The notes: a model not told the origin generated them from the letters alone. A DNA stretch of 64,000 nucleotides from Xenorhabdus eapokensis (GCF_001908105.1 NZ_MKGQ01000002.1:1-64000), one strand, 5' to 3'; counted from the stretch's first letter, positions 1 through 9,622 are shown. Translations and numbers: made by a program.

Positions 1-48
1 AAAGTTTCAGAGAGAGAAAACAGCTTGTTCGGGATTGAAAACAGGATT

Positions 49-168
49 TGTCTGGCGGCAAGAGCGCGGTGGTCCCACCTGACCCCATGCCGAACTCAGC
101 AGTGAAACGCCGTAGCGCCGATGGTAGTGTGGGGTCTCCCCATGCGAGAGTAGGGAACTGCCAGACAT
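49..168 (+). rRNA. rrf: 5S ribosomal RNA
   Basis: A 120-nt segment is nearly identical to the enterobacterial 5S rRNA I know. The ends pair (TGTCTGGCGG with CTGCCAGACA), and the core runs through the conserved ACCCCATGCCGAACTCAG region. The 48 bases before it are the 23S-5S spacer, so the window opens at the distal end of an rRNA operon on the plus strand. A strong terminator follows 14 bases later, so no tRNA follows the 5S in this operon. In E. coli an rRNA operon (rrnG) also lies near pssA and yfiM, which supports conserved placement. Confidence 0.97.
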
Positions 169-176
169 TCAATCAG

Positions 177-389
177 TCAGAGAAGCCATCCGTCACCGGA
201 TGGCTTTTTTGCGTTTGGGCTACCCGCGGCAGCTACAATTGCAGAAAATAAAAAATGTTGTATTTTATCTTTTCCTTTCCAGTTGTCATTTACCTGACGT
301 ATCTTGGAACAAGAAGTGTTCAATAGGATAGGAAAAATTATTAATATATTTCGTATCAGAGTGATGATGTTTTTTTCATCGTAATTCAT
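177..389 (-). pseudogene. yfiM: Truncated yfiM lipoprotein gene running into the rRNA terminator
   Basis: The frame opens at an ATG at 389 with a hydrophobic segment and a candidate lipobox cysteine (LLNTSC). It then carries NDNWKGKDKIQHF and SAIVAAAG. These match the start of the E. coli YfiM lipoprotein as I recall it (NDxWxGxDKxQHF, then SA...AAG). YfiM-like sequence stops at about base 219. The last codons are only the reverse complement of the 5S terminator, ending in a stop at 177. E. coli YfiM is about 107 residues, so roughly the last half is missing. In E. coli yfiM and kgtP separate pssA from rrnG; here kgtP is absent, so a deletion probably joined mid-yfiM to the end of the rRNA operon. 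The product is probably non-functional, though a short lipoprotein could still be made. Confidence 0.7.
183..210 (+). terminator. rRNA operon terminator
   Basis: A 10-bp perfect stem (AAGCCATCCG, loop TCAC, CGGATGGCTT) runs into six Ts. It lies directly behind the 5S gene and is the expected Rho-independent end of the rRNA operon. Confidence 0.93.
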
Positions 390-433
390 GCCATGATTTA
401 TTTTTTAAATCATAGCCGTTTGATAAATAAGAT

Positions 434-464
434 AAAAAAACCCCTCAGGCAATAGCGAGAGGGG
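434..464 (-). terminator. Terminator downstream of pssA
   Basis: CCCCTC at 441-446 pairs with GAGGGG at 459-464. On the minus strand the stem is followed by a run of seven Ts (434-440). It lies 31 bases past the pssA stop and separates pssA from the yfiM remnant. Confidence 0.8.
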
Positions 465-494
465 ATTCAAAAAAACGATAATTATTTATCTATT

Positions 495-1850
495 CTACAG
501 TATTCTACTGATTAATCGGTCCACTCGAATACGACGCAAGCGTCGTATCAGCTTGCGTACCTTAACAGGATAGAGCTGAATACTTTCTAATTCCTGATAA
601 CTGTGAATAACCTTTGTATGAGTGCGAATGCAATCCAATTCCATTGCACGTTGCTCATTCATCTCTTGGTGGGGATCGTGAATAAGAATGGCATTTTCCA
701 GATCTAATCCCCATGCGCGAGGATTAAGGTTATTACCAGTAATTAATTGCCATTTATTATCAACCCAGATCCCTTTTAAGTGATAAGTATTATTTTGATC
801 TTCCCATAACCGGATAGTCAATTGCTGGCTATCGATAAACTTTTGCAGCCGACTAGTAAATCTACGCAGGTTAATTTCGTACAGATAAGGCAATGCACCA
901 ATGATCTTAAATGGTTCCTCTGGTGGAATATAAAAATCATTGGCTGTTTTGTCTCCAATGATAATCTCAACTTGCTTGCCTTGGCGGAGCAGGCGAGATA
1001 TTGCACGTACCAACACTGCGGGTAAATTGAAATAAGGTGTACAGATAACCAGCTTGTTTTCAGTGCAAGACATAAGATGACAAATTGTTTTGTTTAGCAG
1101 ATTCTTTTTGCCTAATCCTACCAGGGGGGTTACTGCCAATTCTTCATTTGATGCCTGATTTTCAACGTGGTATTCGGCATTTCTTAATGAAGCACGAAAT
1201 TGGCGGATCAAATTTTTAATTTCAAGGCTACGAGGGCGATTGTAGCAAGCGAGATCTTTTACGGCTTCTGCACTAATAATACTGTCATCGATAAATTGCT
1301 TCATGACCGAGGCAAGTTTTGCATTGTGCAGCAAATGATAACGATCGTAACGATATTTTTCATGGCGGTGCAGATAGACATCATTAATACTGGCTCCGCT
1401 GTAAATAACCGTATCATCGAAGATAAAGCCTTTCAGATGTAAAACCCCCAGTGCTTCACGTGTATTCACTGGAACACCCAGAATGGAAATATTGACATCA
1501 GGGTAGCTTTCAGCTATAGAACAGTACCAATCTGCATTTGTTGCCGCAGCTTCCGCACCAATACGGCCACGCTGGGCACGATGCCAATCGACTAGAATTT
1601 TTATATCCAGCGCAGGGCGTTTTTGTTTGGCTTCATATAATGCAGTCAGAATATCTCGCCCTGCATCATCGTTTTCTAAATATAATGCGGCGATATAAAT
1701 ATGCTTTTGGGCATTTTTTATATGTCCTAATAAGGTGCTGCGAAATACTTTAGATTCATAAAGTGTCTCAATGTCAGCAACTGATTGCGGTAGCTTAGGC
1801 AGTTGTGCAAGGTGTTGTTGGTGTTTTGCTTGTTTAAATTTGGACAACAT
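495..1850 (-). CDS. pssA: CDP-diacylglycerol-serine O-phosphatidyltransferase (phosphatidylserine synthase)
   Basis: PssA makes phosphatidylserine from CDP-diacylglycerol and L-serine, the committed step toward phosphatidylethanolamine, acting at the inner face of the membrane. The protein has two phospholipase-D-type HKD half-sites, HLKGFIFDD in the first half and HLKGIWVDN near residue 357. It ends in the basic tail RRLRRIRVDRLISRIL, as in E. coli. The frame opens at 1910, but the ATG at 1850 gives MLSKFKQAKHQQHLAQLPK, which matches the E. coli start and gives 451 residues, the same length. Convergent with the rRNA operon; pat lies upstream on the same strand 207 bases away, so it probably has its own promoter. 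Confidence 0.95.
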   Translation of the reverse strand: MLSKFKQAKHQQHLAQLPKLPQSVADIETLYESKVFRSTLLGHIKNAQKHIYIAALYLENDDAGRDILTALYEAKQKRPALDIKILVDWHRAQRGRIGAEAAATNADWYCSIAESYPDVNISILGVPVNTREALGVLHLKGFIFDDTVIYSGASINDVYLHRHEKYRYDRYHLLHNAKLASVMKQFIDDSIISAEAVKDLACYNRPRSLEIKNLIRQFRASLRNAEYHVENQASNEELAVTPLVGLGKKNLLNKTICHLMSCTENKLVICTPYFNLPAVLVRAISRLLRQGKQVEIIIGDKTANDFYIPPEEPFKIIGALPYLYEINLRRFTSRLQKFIDSQQLTIRLWEDQNNTYHLKGIWVDNKWQLITGNNLNPRAWGLDLENAILIHDPHQEMNEQRAMELDCIRTHTKVIHSYQELESIQLYPVKVRKLIRRLRRIRVDRLISRIL

Positions 1851-2057
1851 CACAGTGCGTTTTTCTCTTAGTCTAGATGGAATTAATCCATCATAAGGTG
1901 TATGAATCAAAATGATCTGGCGATGATACCATTAGTTTGGTCTATTGTGAGTATGAATTAACTCTCTTGAGCTGATTGCTTTAAGACTGTGCGATCTATC
2001 ACGGAGTGAGCATTTTTTATCACTCATCACGAGATGCATATTGAATTGATTTTTTTG

Positions 2058-4700
2058 CTAGAGTTTCAACATAAGATTAACAATACCGTCTTCTAACTGT
2101 AGATCAATGGTAAACCCAAGTTTTTTCGCAAGTTGGATCATATTACGATTTTCAGGCATAGTGATGGCTGTTAATGCCTGAATACCATGTTCTCTTGTAT
2201 AGTTAATCAGTTTAGTCATAAGCTGATAACCTAACGTAACCCCCTTCATATCTGATCGAACTAATATCGCAAATTCAGCTTCGATATTATCGGGATCAGC
2301 CATAGCACGAGCGACACCAATAATTTCAGGTGTTGTTGTCGGGTGGCGGACTGCCACAAATGCCATTTCTCGGTCGTAGTCAATTTGGGTCATATTGGCG
2401 AGATCATCATGGGTAAACTCGTTAATTTCACTGAAATAGCGGTAATAAAGATCTTCCTTTGTTACCTGGTCGATAAATGCTTTCAGTAAAGGTTCATCTT
2501 CTGGCAAGATTGGTCGTAGCAAGCATTCAAAATCATCTTTGGTATAGATGGTTTCTTCCAGTTCATTAGGATAAGGTCGGATAGCCAATCGATTACGGGG
2601 ATCACCTGTTACTGGCACTAACTCCATTGTTACATCCAACAGAGTAAACTCATCGCCTGATGCAAGCAGTGGATGGATATTCAGACGAATAATTTGAGGG
2701 CAATCGATCAGAAGATTAGAGACTCTGACCAATAACTGGCTGAGAGCAAGAATATCTAGCGGCAAAAGTGAACCACCCGATTTTATTTTGCCGCTCTTAA
2801 TTGCCTGAATAACCAGATAACGGGCTAATGCCATATTAAGGGGAGGAAGAGCGACAGCCGCCTGAGTTTCATGTATCCAATCGATATCTCCCTCGCCTAG
2901 CATGATTAAAGGACCAAATATTTCGTCTTGTTCAATAGCAATTCTCAGCTCTTGTGTACCAGCCCGATTAGCCATACTTTGTACTAATAATCCATGGATC
3001 CTGGCTTGCGGAAAGTTTTGTTTAACACGTTCAATAATCGCTTGTGTGGCGGCCTTAACTTCATCAGCATTGCGCAAATAAAGCATCACGCCCTGAACTT
3101 CTGATTTATGTGGAATATCAGGGGAGCGGAGTTTTAATGCCACTGGATAGCCAATTTTTTCTGCAATATTGACCGCATCATCACTGGTATGGGCGATCCA
3201 AGTCGGTAAAGTATTTAAACCATAAGCATCGAGAATAGGTTGTACTTCATGGGTATCCAGTTGGATATTCCCGTTATTAAGCGCTTTCTGTATACATTCA
3301 TGGGCTCTAGCCGTATTCGATGTGATGCCAATAGGTAAGGAGGGGGTTTCTTTTAATTGTTTTTGGTTTCGTTGGTATTCCACCATATGCATAAAGGCGG
3401 TAATGGCACCTTCTGGCGTCCGATAAGTCGGAATACCTGCCTCACTGAACAGGCGTCGTGCTGCCAACGAAGAATATTCTCCGCACCAATTAGTGAAAAT
3501 AGTGAGCCATTTTCCACGGGGATGCTCTTTAATGGTTTGTATAACCCGTACCGCTGTAGTTTGGCTGTGGGATATGGCACTAGGAGAGTGGATTAACAAT
3601 AAGGCATCATGATCATGATTATCCAAAAGTAACTTGAGCGTAGCAATATATCGTTCGGTGGAGGAGTCATCACCGATATCCAATGGATTACGTAAAAGCA
3701 GTGTGTCTGGAAGTATACCAGACAATCCATTGATCGTTTCCTTACCTAATATAGCGAGCTTGCCAGTTCTCCTGACTAGTTCATCCAACGCCATTGCTGC
3801 TGGTGCTGCACCATTACTGACGATTAATAAACGTTCTCCGCGCAATGGCCGCATAAAACTTAATGTTTCCACTGCGGAGAACATTTCATGTGTATCTTGT
3901 ACACGCAGTAATCCGGCACGTTGAATGGCTGCATCATAAGCAGCATCGAAATTTTGTTGTTCTCCTAGTAATTTCTGAACTTGTCGGGTACGGCCACTTT
4001 TCACGATTAGAATAGGTTTATTGCGTGAAGCACTGCGGGAAGCAGAAAGAAAACGGCGTGCATCACTAATATGTTCGAGATGCAACAAAATGGCGCTGGT
4101 TTTACTGTCTCTGGCTAAAAAGTCGAGTAAGTCATCAATATCAATATCAACACTGTCACCTAAAGCAATAAAATACGAAAAACCAATACTACGGTGATTG
4201 GCCCAGTCCAAAATTGTGTTAGATATTGCTGCTGATTGTGAAATAAAAGCCAGTTTACCTTTAAGGATAGGGATTGGGGAAAAACTGGCATTTAGCCCGC
4301 TCCAGGGAGCTAAGATGCCAAGACTATTTGGTCCCAGAATTCGAAGATGATGTTTTTGGCTGCACTGTTTCAATTCAGTAAATTGTGATGGCGGGGAGGA
4401 TAAAATGATGACGGTTTTGCATCCGTGTTGAGCCAGTTGCTCTAGTAAAGACAAATTGCGACTGTGATGAGTACAGATCACAGCCAAATCAGGAGAGAGT
4501 GGTAATTTATCGATAGAAGGGTAGGCTAACACACCCAGAACGGCGTTTTTGTTTGGTGTTACGGGGAGAATAGGCCCTGTAAATCCACCCATTAACAAAT
4601 TTCGCATCAACACTGAACTGGCTTTTTCTGGCTTTTCAGAAGCACCAATAACGGCGATGGATTTAGGGCGTAACAATGCTTCAAGTCCGCGCTGGCTCAT
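2058..4700 (-). CDS. pat: Protein lysine acetyltransferase Pat/YfiQ
   Basis: An 880-residue protein with the two-part design of enteric Pat (YfiQ/PatZ, about 886 residues). First comes a long ADP-forming acyl-CoA-synthetase-like part: CoA-binding fold near residues 8-135 (SIAVIGASEKPEKASS), ligase-like fold to about 450, ATP-grasp-like part to about 700. A GNAT acetyltransferase domain follows (about 725-880). Family knowledge: the GNAT domain acetylates lysines such as the active-site lysine of acetyl-CoA synthetase, and the first part senses acetyl-CoA rather than making it. The ATG at 4700 has AAGGA upstream. Same gene order as E. coli (pssA, pat, tapT). Confidence 0.93.
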   Translation of the reverse strand: MSQRGLEALLRPKSIAVIGASEKPEKASSVLMRNLLMGGFTGPILPVTPNKNAVLGVLAYPSIDKLPLSPDLAVICTHHSRNLSLLEQLAQHGCKTVIILSSPPSQFTELKQCSQKHHLRILGPNSLGILAPWSGLNASFSPIPILKGKLAFISQSAAISNTILDWANHRSIGFSYFIALGDSVDIDIDDLLDFLARDSKTSAILLHLEHISDARRFLSASRSASRNKPILIVKSGRTRQVQKLLGEQQNFDAAYDAAIQRAGLLRVQDTHEMFSAVETLSFMRPLRGERLLIVSNGAAPAAMALDELVRRTGKLAILGKETINGLSGILPDTLLLRNPLDIGDDSSTERYIATLKLLLDNHDHDALLLIHSPSAISHSQTTAVRVIQTIKEHPRGKWLTIFTNWCGEYSSLAARRLFSEAGIPTYRTPEGAITAFMHMVEYQRNQKQLKETPSLPIGITSNTARAHECIQKALNNGNIQLDTHEVQPILDAYGLNTLPTWIAHTSDDAVNIAEKIGYPVALKLRSPDIPHKSEVQGVMLYLRNADEVKAATQAIIERVKQNFPQARIHGLLVQSMANRAGTQELRIAIEQDEIFGPLIMLGEGDIDWIHETQAAVALPPLNMALARYLVIQAIKSGKIKSGGSLLPLDILALSQLLVRVSNLLIDCPQIIRLNIHPLLASGDEFTLLDVTMELVPVTGDPRNRLAIRPYPNELEETIYTKDDFECLLRPILPEDEPLLKAFIDQVTKEDLYYRYFSEINEFTHDDLANMTQIDYDREMAFVAVRHPTTTPEIIGVARAMADPDNIEAEFAILVRSDMKGVTLGYQLMTKLINYTREHGIQALTAITMPENRNMIQLAKKLGFTIDLQLEDGIVNLMLKL

Positions 4701-4825
4701 TTCTGGAGTTCCTTATCAGTTATCACATCAATAACAATCACTGTTGATTAAACAATTACTATGAATAACTTTAGCCACCATCAGTCACTTTAGCGCGGAT
4801 TGTCAAGCATTACTGTGAATTATCC

Positions 4826-5497
4826 CTACAGATGGTTAGACTTTCCTGCCAGATATTGTTCACGAAAATGATTGAAATGGTTCAATAATGACTGTGACGC
4901 TTTAATATCTCCTGCCAATTCTAGTGCCGCAGCCGCGACTTCGGCAGTACAATGTTGTTCTGTTCTGGAGGGTATCCGAAGTAAATAGTCCATTTTGGCA
5001 ATATTATTAATAGACAATAGGGGAATATCATCCAAATATGGGCTTTTGCGAAACATTTTTCTTGCTTCTGGCCACGTGCCATCCAATATAATGAACAGCG
5101 GTGGTTTTTGGTTAGCAGGGAGTTTCTGATATACCGTACGAGGAGGCATAGCATAACTGTCTGGGAAGATCAGATAGGGTTGTCGGGTTGGATCACGTAA
5201 TACTTTAAGCAGTTGTTGATCAGGCTCTGTTCTAGACCAGAGAAAAGCCATCGTATCGGGCAGAATATCTGCAATCAACTTTCCCGTATTACTGGGTTTC
5301 ATAGGTTCAGTATCGAACATGATGAGACAGAAGCGGCTTTCTGCATTTGCAGATGAAATCATTTCACACAGACATTTTTTTTGGGGTAATAAACAATGCA
5401 GGCAACGCTGCACTCGGCATCCCCTTGCCAGAAAAGGGCGAGTAGAGCGGGCAAGCCGACGTTGGCGAAGCTGATAAACGGCGTTGTTATTTCTCAT
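4826..5497 (-). CDS. tapT: tRNA uridine-47 aminocarboxypropyltransferase, DTW-domain protein (YfiP)
   Basis: A 223-residue DTW-domain protein. It has the cysteine cluster CLHCLLPQKKCLC near residue 37 and the diagnostic DGTWPEA motif. The E. coli counterpart YfiP is TapT, which transfers the aminocarboxypropyl group of S-adenosylmethionine to U47 of several tRNAs, making acp3U47. It sits upstream of pat as in E. coli and is divergent from yfiF across 134 bases, which must hold both promoters. E. coli has trxC between these two genes; it is absent here. Confidence 0.92.
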   Translation of the reverse strand: MRNNNAVYQLRQRRLARSTRPFLARGCRVQRCLHCLLPQKKCLCEMISSANAESRFCLIMFDTEPMKPSNTGKLIADILPDTMAFLWSRTEPDQQLLKVLRDPTRQPYLIFPDSYAMPPRTVYQKLPANQKPPLFIILDGTWPEARKMFRKSPYLDDIPLLSINNIAKMDYLLRIPSRTEQHCTAEVAAAALELAGDIKASQSLLNHFNHFREQYLAGKSNHL

Positions 5498-5631
5498 TTA
5501 AGAACTCAAACATGTTCGTGGATAAAATCAGTAAAAAATTAGCGGATATTTTAATGGATTGTCGTTACCAGAGGTAGCTTCGGGCGCGTACATCGGGTAA
5601 TCTTCGCGCCATAACGCAGTTGGAGAAATAA

Positions 5632-6672
5632 ATGAACGATTCCTATAGTGGTAAGAACGGCAAAGTCAAAGTAATGTATGTCCGCAATAATGAGGACAGT
5701 AACGATAACCGTAAAGGCGGAGATCGCCGTAAAAACAGTGACAGTCGTAAGAGTGATAACCGTCCGTTTGGTAAAGGGCGTGATCAGGGTGACCGCCGTC
5801 GTGGCAGTGAACGCCCAGAGCGCTTAGGTGATCGTTCTCCGTGGAGAACGGTCTCCCGTCCAGAGAGTGAATTTCTTGAGCCAGAGCATCAAGGTATTAG
5901 CGGTAAAAGCAACATTGATCCTGAACAGCTTCGTCGTCAGCGTTTGGAAGAAACCCGCATCTATGGGGAAAATGCTTGTCAGGCAATGTTCCAGAACCGT
6001 CCCGATGCGATTGTTCGGGCCTGGTTTGTTCAATCGGTCACGCCGCGTTTTCGCAATGCATTGAAATGGATGGCGGCAAATCGCAAAGCTTATCATGTCG
6101 TTGACGACGAAGAACTTTCCAAAGCATCAGGTACAGAACACCACGGTGGCGTATGTTTTTTGATTAAGAAGCGTAATGGCTTGGATGCGGAAACCTATTT
6201 GCAGCAGGCACCAGCAAAAGATTGTGTGCTGGCATTGGAAAATGTAGGTAATCCACATAATCTTGGTGCAATTATGCGTAGTTGTGCGCATTTTGGCGTG
6301 CAAGGTATGATTTTACAGGATACAGCGATGCTGGAATCCGGTGCGGCTGTTCGTACAGCAGAAGGGGGCGCTGAACACATCAAAGGCATTGATGCGGATG
6401 GATTCACGGCTACGCTGAATAAATTTCGCAACCAAGGTTACACAATTGTGACCACATCAAGTCATAAAAGTAGTACAACACTGACACAAGCAACATTACC
6501 AGAAAAAATGGTTTTGGTATTGGGACAGGAAAGTGACGGATTAAGTGACAGCATTTGGGAAGATGGTGACATTCGTCTTTCTATTGGTGGAACGGGTCGA
6601 GTAGAAAGCCTGAATGTTTCTGTTGCAACAGGTATTATGCTGGCGGAATGGTGGCGTCAGAATAAGGTTTAA
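5632..6672 (+). CDS. yfiF: SpoU-family RNA methyltransferase YfiF
   Basis: A 346-residue SPOUT-class 2'-O-methyltransferase, the same length as E. coli YfiF. The first 110 residues are strongly charged and low in complexity (R, K, D, S, N), as in E. coli. Then comes a small substrate-binding part and a SpoU domain with the three family motifs: [25 protein letters not shown], and [11 protein letters not shown] near the C terminus. These form the knotted S-adenosylmethionine site. The target RNA is not settled for this family member. ATG at 5632 with GGAGAAATA before it. It runs toward emrB and shares a terminator with it. Confidence 0.93.
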   Translation: MNDSYSGKNGKVKVMYVRNNEDSNDNRKGGDRRKNSDSRKSDNRPFGKGRDQGDRRRGSERPERLGDRSPWRTVSRPESEFLEPEHQGISGKSNIDPEQLRRQRLEETRIYGENACQAMFQNRPDAIVRAWFVQSVTPRFRNALKWMAANRKAYHVVDDEELSKASGTEHHGGVCFLIKKRNGLDAETYLQQAPAKDCVLALENVGNPHNLGAIMRSCAHFGVQGMILQDTAMLESGAAVRTAEGGAEHIKGIDADGFTATLNKFRNQGYTIVTTSSHKSSTTLTQATLPEKMVLVLGQESDGLSDSIWEDGDIRLSIGGTGRVESLNVSVATGIMLAEWWRQNKV

Positions 6673-6684
6673 TTTTTCATTGTT

Positions 6685-6718
6685 AATAAGGCTCTGACTA
6701 AATAGTCAGAGCCTTATT
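6685..6718. terminator. Bidirectional terminator between yfiF and emrB
   Basis: A perfect 16-bp inverted repeat: AATAAGGCTCTGACTA, then AA, then its reverse complement. It lies between the convergent ends of yfiF (stop 6672) and emrB (stop 6763). AT-rich ends allow it to work in both directions. Confidence 0.85.
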
Positions 6719-6762
6719 CCTTTATCTATTAAGTTAAGCTCACCAGGTTCAATGTAACAAGT

Positions 6763-8304
6763 TTAATGCGCTCCTCCGTGGTCTTTACCTCCGGCAGAAA
6801 AAGGCGGTTTTGCCAGCCAGATCAATAATGTCAAAACAAGGAATATACTTGCTGAAAGCCAAAAGATCTCATTGGCAGAGATAATTAATCCTTGATGAGT
6901 GATCTGTTTTGCCAGATAAGCGGAGATTTGTTCATCATTCATGCCTAATTGAGTTAATTGCTGATGTATTTGCTGATAATTAGGGTTATATGGGTTGATG
7001 TATTCCGTAAGGTTCGAGTGGTGCATCGACTCACGTTGTGTCCATATTGTGGTTGTGAGGGATGTCCCGATTGAACCAGACAATATACGGGTAAAATTTG
7101 ACAAGCTGGAAGCTGAAGCCATTCGTTCTGGCGCTAGGCCTGATAATGTAATGGTTGTCAACGGCATAAAGAAACATGCCATGGCAAGCCCCTGAACAAA
7201 CTGTGGCCATGCTGTAGCAGCAAAATCCATGTCCGGTTCAAAGGTATATGCCCGCCAATAGAAGCAAATAGCATAAGTGATGAAACTAAATGTCACGATA
7301 TAGCGCATATCTATCTTATGACCAAACTTGCCAATAACGGGGGACAATAACAGTGGAAGCAATCCTATCGGTGCGGCCGCAAAGCCCGCCCAAGTTGCAG
7401 TATAGCCGTAAACTTCTTGCAATAGCTGTGGCAATAAAACAATTGAACCGAAATACATCATGAAGCCGAGACTAATACTCAGCGTACCAATAGAAAAGTT
7501 GCGTAGCTTGAACAGGGAGAGATCGATTATCGGATGATCATCAGTTAATTCCCATATGATCAAAAAAATAAGCGCGATAATAGCAGTAATAGTAAGAATA
7601 ATAATCTCGGTGGAATTAAACCAATCAAGTTCCTTGCCCTGGTCAAGCATAATTTGCAAACTGCCTATACCAATCACCAACAAAAACAGCCCAATAATAT
7701 CGATGGGGCGGATTTCTGTTTTTGTTTCTCGGTCACGCAATAGTTGCATGATGATAAAGATAATGGCAATGCCAAGGGGGATATTGATGTAAAAGATCCA
7801 TCCCCAGTGGTAGTTATCACTGATATAGCCACCAAGAATAGGCCCACAAATGGGGGCAACAACAATCATTATCGACCATAGCGCCAATGCCATGTTTCGT
7901 TTCGCTGGTGGGTAGTTATTTAGCAACAAACTTTGACAAAGAGGAAGTACGGGACCCGCGGCCACTCCTTGCATAACACGGAAGAAAATTAACATGCCAA
8001 GGCTGTTGGAAAGACCACACAGCCAAGATGAAAGAGTAAAAATTGCGGTAGACCAGAGGAACAATTTGACTTCACCAAAGCGTTTCGCTAGCCAACCGGT
8101 AATTGGAATGGAAATTGCGTTTGCGACACCGAAGGAGGTAATCACCCATGTTCCCTGTGAGCTTGACGCACCCAGATTACCAGCAATCGTCGGTATGGCG
8201 ACGTTGGCAATAGTAGAGTCGAGAACAAGCATGAACGTCGCCATTGAAAGAGTCATGGTCAAAAGGGCGAGTTTTGCACCTGTAAGCGGTTCTCTTGTCA
8301 CCAT
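6763..8304 (-). CDS. emrB: Multidrug efflux inner-membrane transporter EmrB
   Basis: A 513-residue major facilitator of the 14-helix DHA2 drug/proton antiporter family, the usual EmrB length. It begins LTMTLSMATFMLVLDSTIANVAIPTI, the first helix with the family's LDxTIVNVALP-type motif; GWLAKRFGEVKLFLWS matches the loop-2 motif. Family knowledge: EmrB works with the periplasmic adaptor EmrA and TolC to expel hydrophobic compounds such as protonophores. ATG at 8304 with AGGGGGG upstream. Only 9 bases separate it from emrA. In E. coli luxS follows emrB; here yfiF converges instead, a rearranged junction. Confidence 0.95.
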   Translation of the reverse strand: MVTREPLTGAKLALLTMTLSMATFMLVLDSTIANVAIPTIAGNLGASSSQGTWVITSFGVANAISIPITGWLAKRFGEVKLFLWSTAIFTLSSWLCGLSNSLGMLIFFRVMQGVAAGPVLPLCQSLLLNNYPPAKRNMALALWSIMIVVAPICGPILGGYISDNYHWGWIFYINIPLGIAIIFIIMQLLRDRETKTEIRPIDIIGLFLLVIGIGSLQIMLDQGKELDWFNSTEIIILTITAIIALIFLIIWELTDDHPIIDLSLFKLRNFSIGTLSISLGFMMYFGSIVLLPQLLQEVYGYTATWAGFAAAPIGLLPLLLSPVIGKFGHKIDMRYIVTFSFITYAICFYWRAYTFEPDMDFAATAWPQFVQGLAMACFFMPLTTITLSGLAPERMASASSLSNFTRILSGSIGTSLTTTIWTQRESMHHSNLTEYINPYNPNYQQIHQQLTQLGMNDEQISAYLAKQITHQGLIISANEIFWLSASIFLVLTLLIWLAKPPFSAGGKDHGGAH

Positions 8305-8313
8305 GAACCCCCC

Positions 8314-9528
8314 TTAAATTTGATTGCCTGCATTACTATTAATAATGTCAGTAACTATTTTGTTTGCAGGAGCCATATCTATCGTCAAGGCATTGGTCTG
8401 ATAGGCCGGAAGAGTACGTTCGGTGGTTGCCAGTACAGTTCCATCGGTGTTCGCTGTATCCACGGTAACTTTTGTTGATAACCCAATCCGCAAGGGATGT
8501 TGTTTTAATTGTTCAGGATCAAGTTCAATACGGACAGGCAAGCGTTGTACGACTTTAATCCAGTTTCCGCTGGCATTTTGCGCTGGTAATAGGGAAAAGG
8601 CGCTACCAGTTCCCATATCGATACCGGTAACCTTGCCGGTATAGACAATATCGTCACCATAGAAATCGCTGATGATTGTTGCTGGCTGACCAATCCGCAT
8701 ATTTGCCAGTTGGGTTTCTTTGAAATTGGCCTCAATCCACATATTGTTGGCAGGCACAATTGCCATCAAAGGTGTTCCTGAATTAATACGGGAACCGACC
8801 TGAACGCTACGACGAGCGACATAACCATCAACAGGGCTGACAATATTGGTTCTCTGTAAGGTGAGCCAGGCATCACGGACGCCAGAGGCTGCTTTTTCGA
8901 TAGCTGGCTGTTTTTCCAGCGGAGTATCCAGAATAATGGCCTGATTACTTTTATATTGAGCGATTGCGACATCCAGATCAGCTTGGGCAGCAGAGACAGC
9001 TTCGCGCATATGTTGCAATTCTTCTTTGCCAATTAAATCCTGAGTTCCCAATATTTCTCGTCGCTTAAGATCATGTTGGGCTTTTCTAAGCGCAATTTTT
9101 TTCAGCTCAATGATGGCTTGATATCTTTTACTGTCGATCAGGTGTTGATGGGTGATTCGGACAGTATTGGCTAATTCATTTTTAGCTCTTTCTAAAGCTA
9201 ATTCGGCATCACGGGGATCGAGCTGGATGAGAGGCTGACCACTTTGCACAAAATCAGTATTATCAAAATTGACCGTCACAACACTACCCGCAATTTGAGA
9301 CATGATTTGTATCTGATTACCTGTAACATAGGCATTATCAGTTTCTTGGTGGTGACGTAAAGTGAGAAACCAGTAAACAGTATAGCCAGCCCCAAGCAGA
9401 AGGAAAAAAAACGTCAATAACGTAATGATACGGCGGCGTTTCTGTTTTTTAGCACTATTTTTTGTTTTCACCTTTTCAGGAGAGGGTTTTTCGGTAGAAG
9501 GAAGTGATGTTTTCTCACTAATACTCAT
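8314..9528 (-). CDS. emrA: Multidrug efflux membrane-fusion protein EmrA
   Basis: A 404-residue HlyD-type adaptor. A charged cytoplasmic N terminus is followed by one membrane helix (about residues 34-54), a biotinyl-lipoyl half (SVVTVNFDNTDFVQSG), a coiled-coil hairpin rich in A, E, L and Q, and the return half (NIVSPVDGYVARRSVQVGS) with a beta-barrel. It bridges EmrB to the outer-membrane channel. The frame opens at 9672, but the ATG at 9528 gives MSISEKTSLP and is preceded by TGGGGA; starting there gives near E. coli length (390). It is transcribed with emrB. A 240-base gap to emrR holds a perfect inverted repeat. Confidence 0.95.
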   Translation of the reverse strand: MSISEKTSLPSTEKPSPEKVKTKNSAKKQKRRRIITLLTFFFLLLGAGYTVYWFLTLRHHQETDNAYVTGNQIQIMSQIAGSVVTVNFDNTDFVQSGQPLIQLDPRDAELALERAKNELANTVRITHQHLIDSKRYQAIIELKKIALRKAQHDLKRREILGTQDLIGKEELQHMREAVSAAQADLDVAIAQYKSNQAIILDTPLEKQPAIEKAASGVRDAWLTLQRTNIVSPVDGYVARRSVQVGSRINSGTPLMAIVPANNMWIEANFKETQLANMRIGQPATIISDFYGDDIVYTGKVTGIDMGTGSAFSLLPAQNASGNWIKVVQRLPVRIELDPEQLKQHPLRIGLSTKVTVDTANTDGTVLATTERTLPAYQTNALTIDMAPANKIVTDIINSNAGNQI

Positions 9529-9592
9529 GGAGAGTCCCCATATTTGTTTTTGACTTATTATTAATGTGTGGCCCCGACAGGACGAAACACGT

Positions 9593-9622
9593 TTCCAGTA
9601 GTGTGCGCTTACACTACTGGAA
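9593..9622. repeat. 12-bp perfect inverted repeat between emrR and emrA
   Basis: TTCCAGTAGTGT and ACACTACTGGAA flank the six bases GCGCTT. There is no T-run on either side, so it is not a standard terminator. It sits 65 bases upstream of the emrA start in the emrRAB transcript, where it could be an RNA hairpin affecting emrAB expression or message stability. Confidence 0.6.

Noticed and set aside
48..251. Open frame across the 5S rRNA
   Set aside because: It is the chance translation of the 5S gene and its terminator.
2006..2031. Terminator between pat and pssA
   Set aside because: GAGTGA and TCACTC pair over only six bases and there is no T-run on the minus strand.
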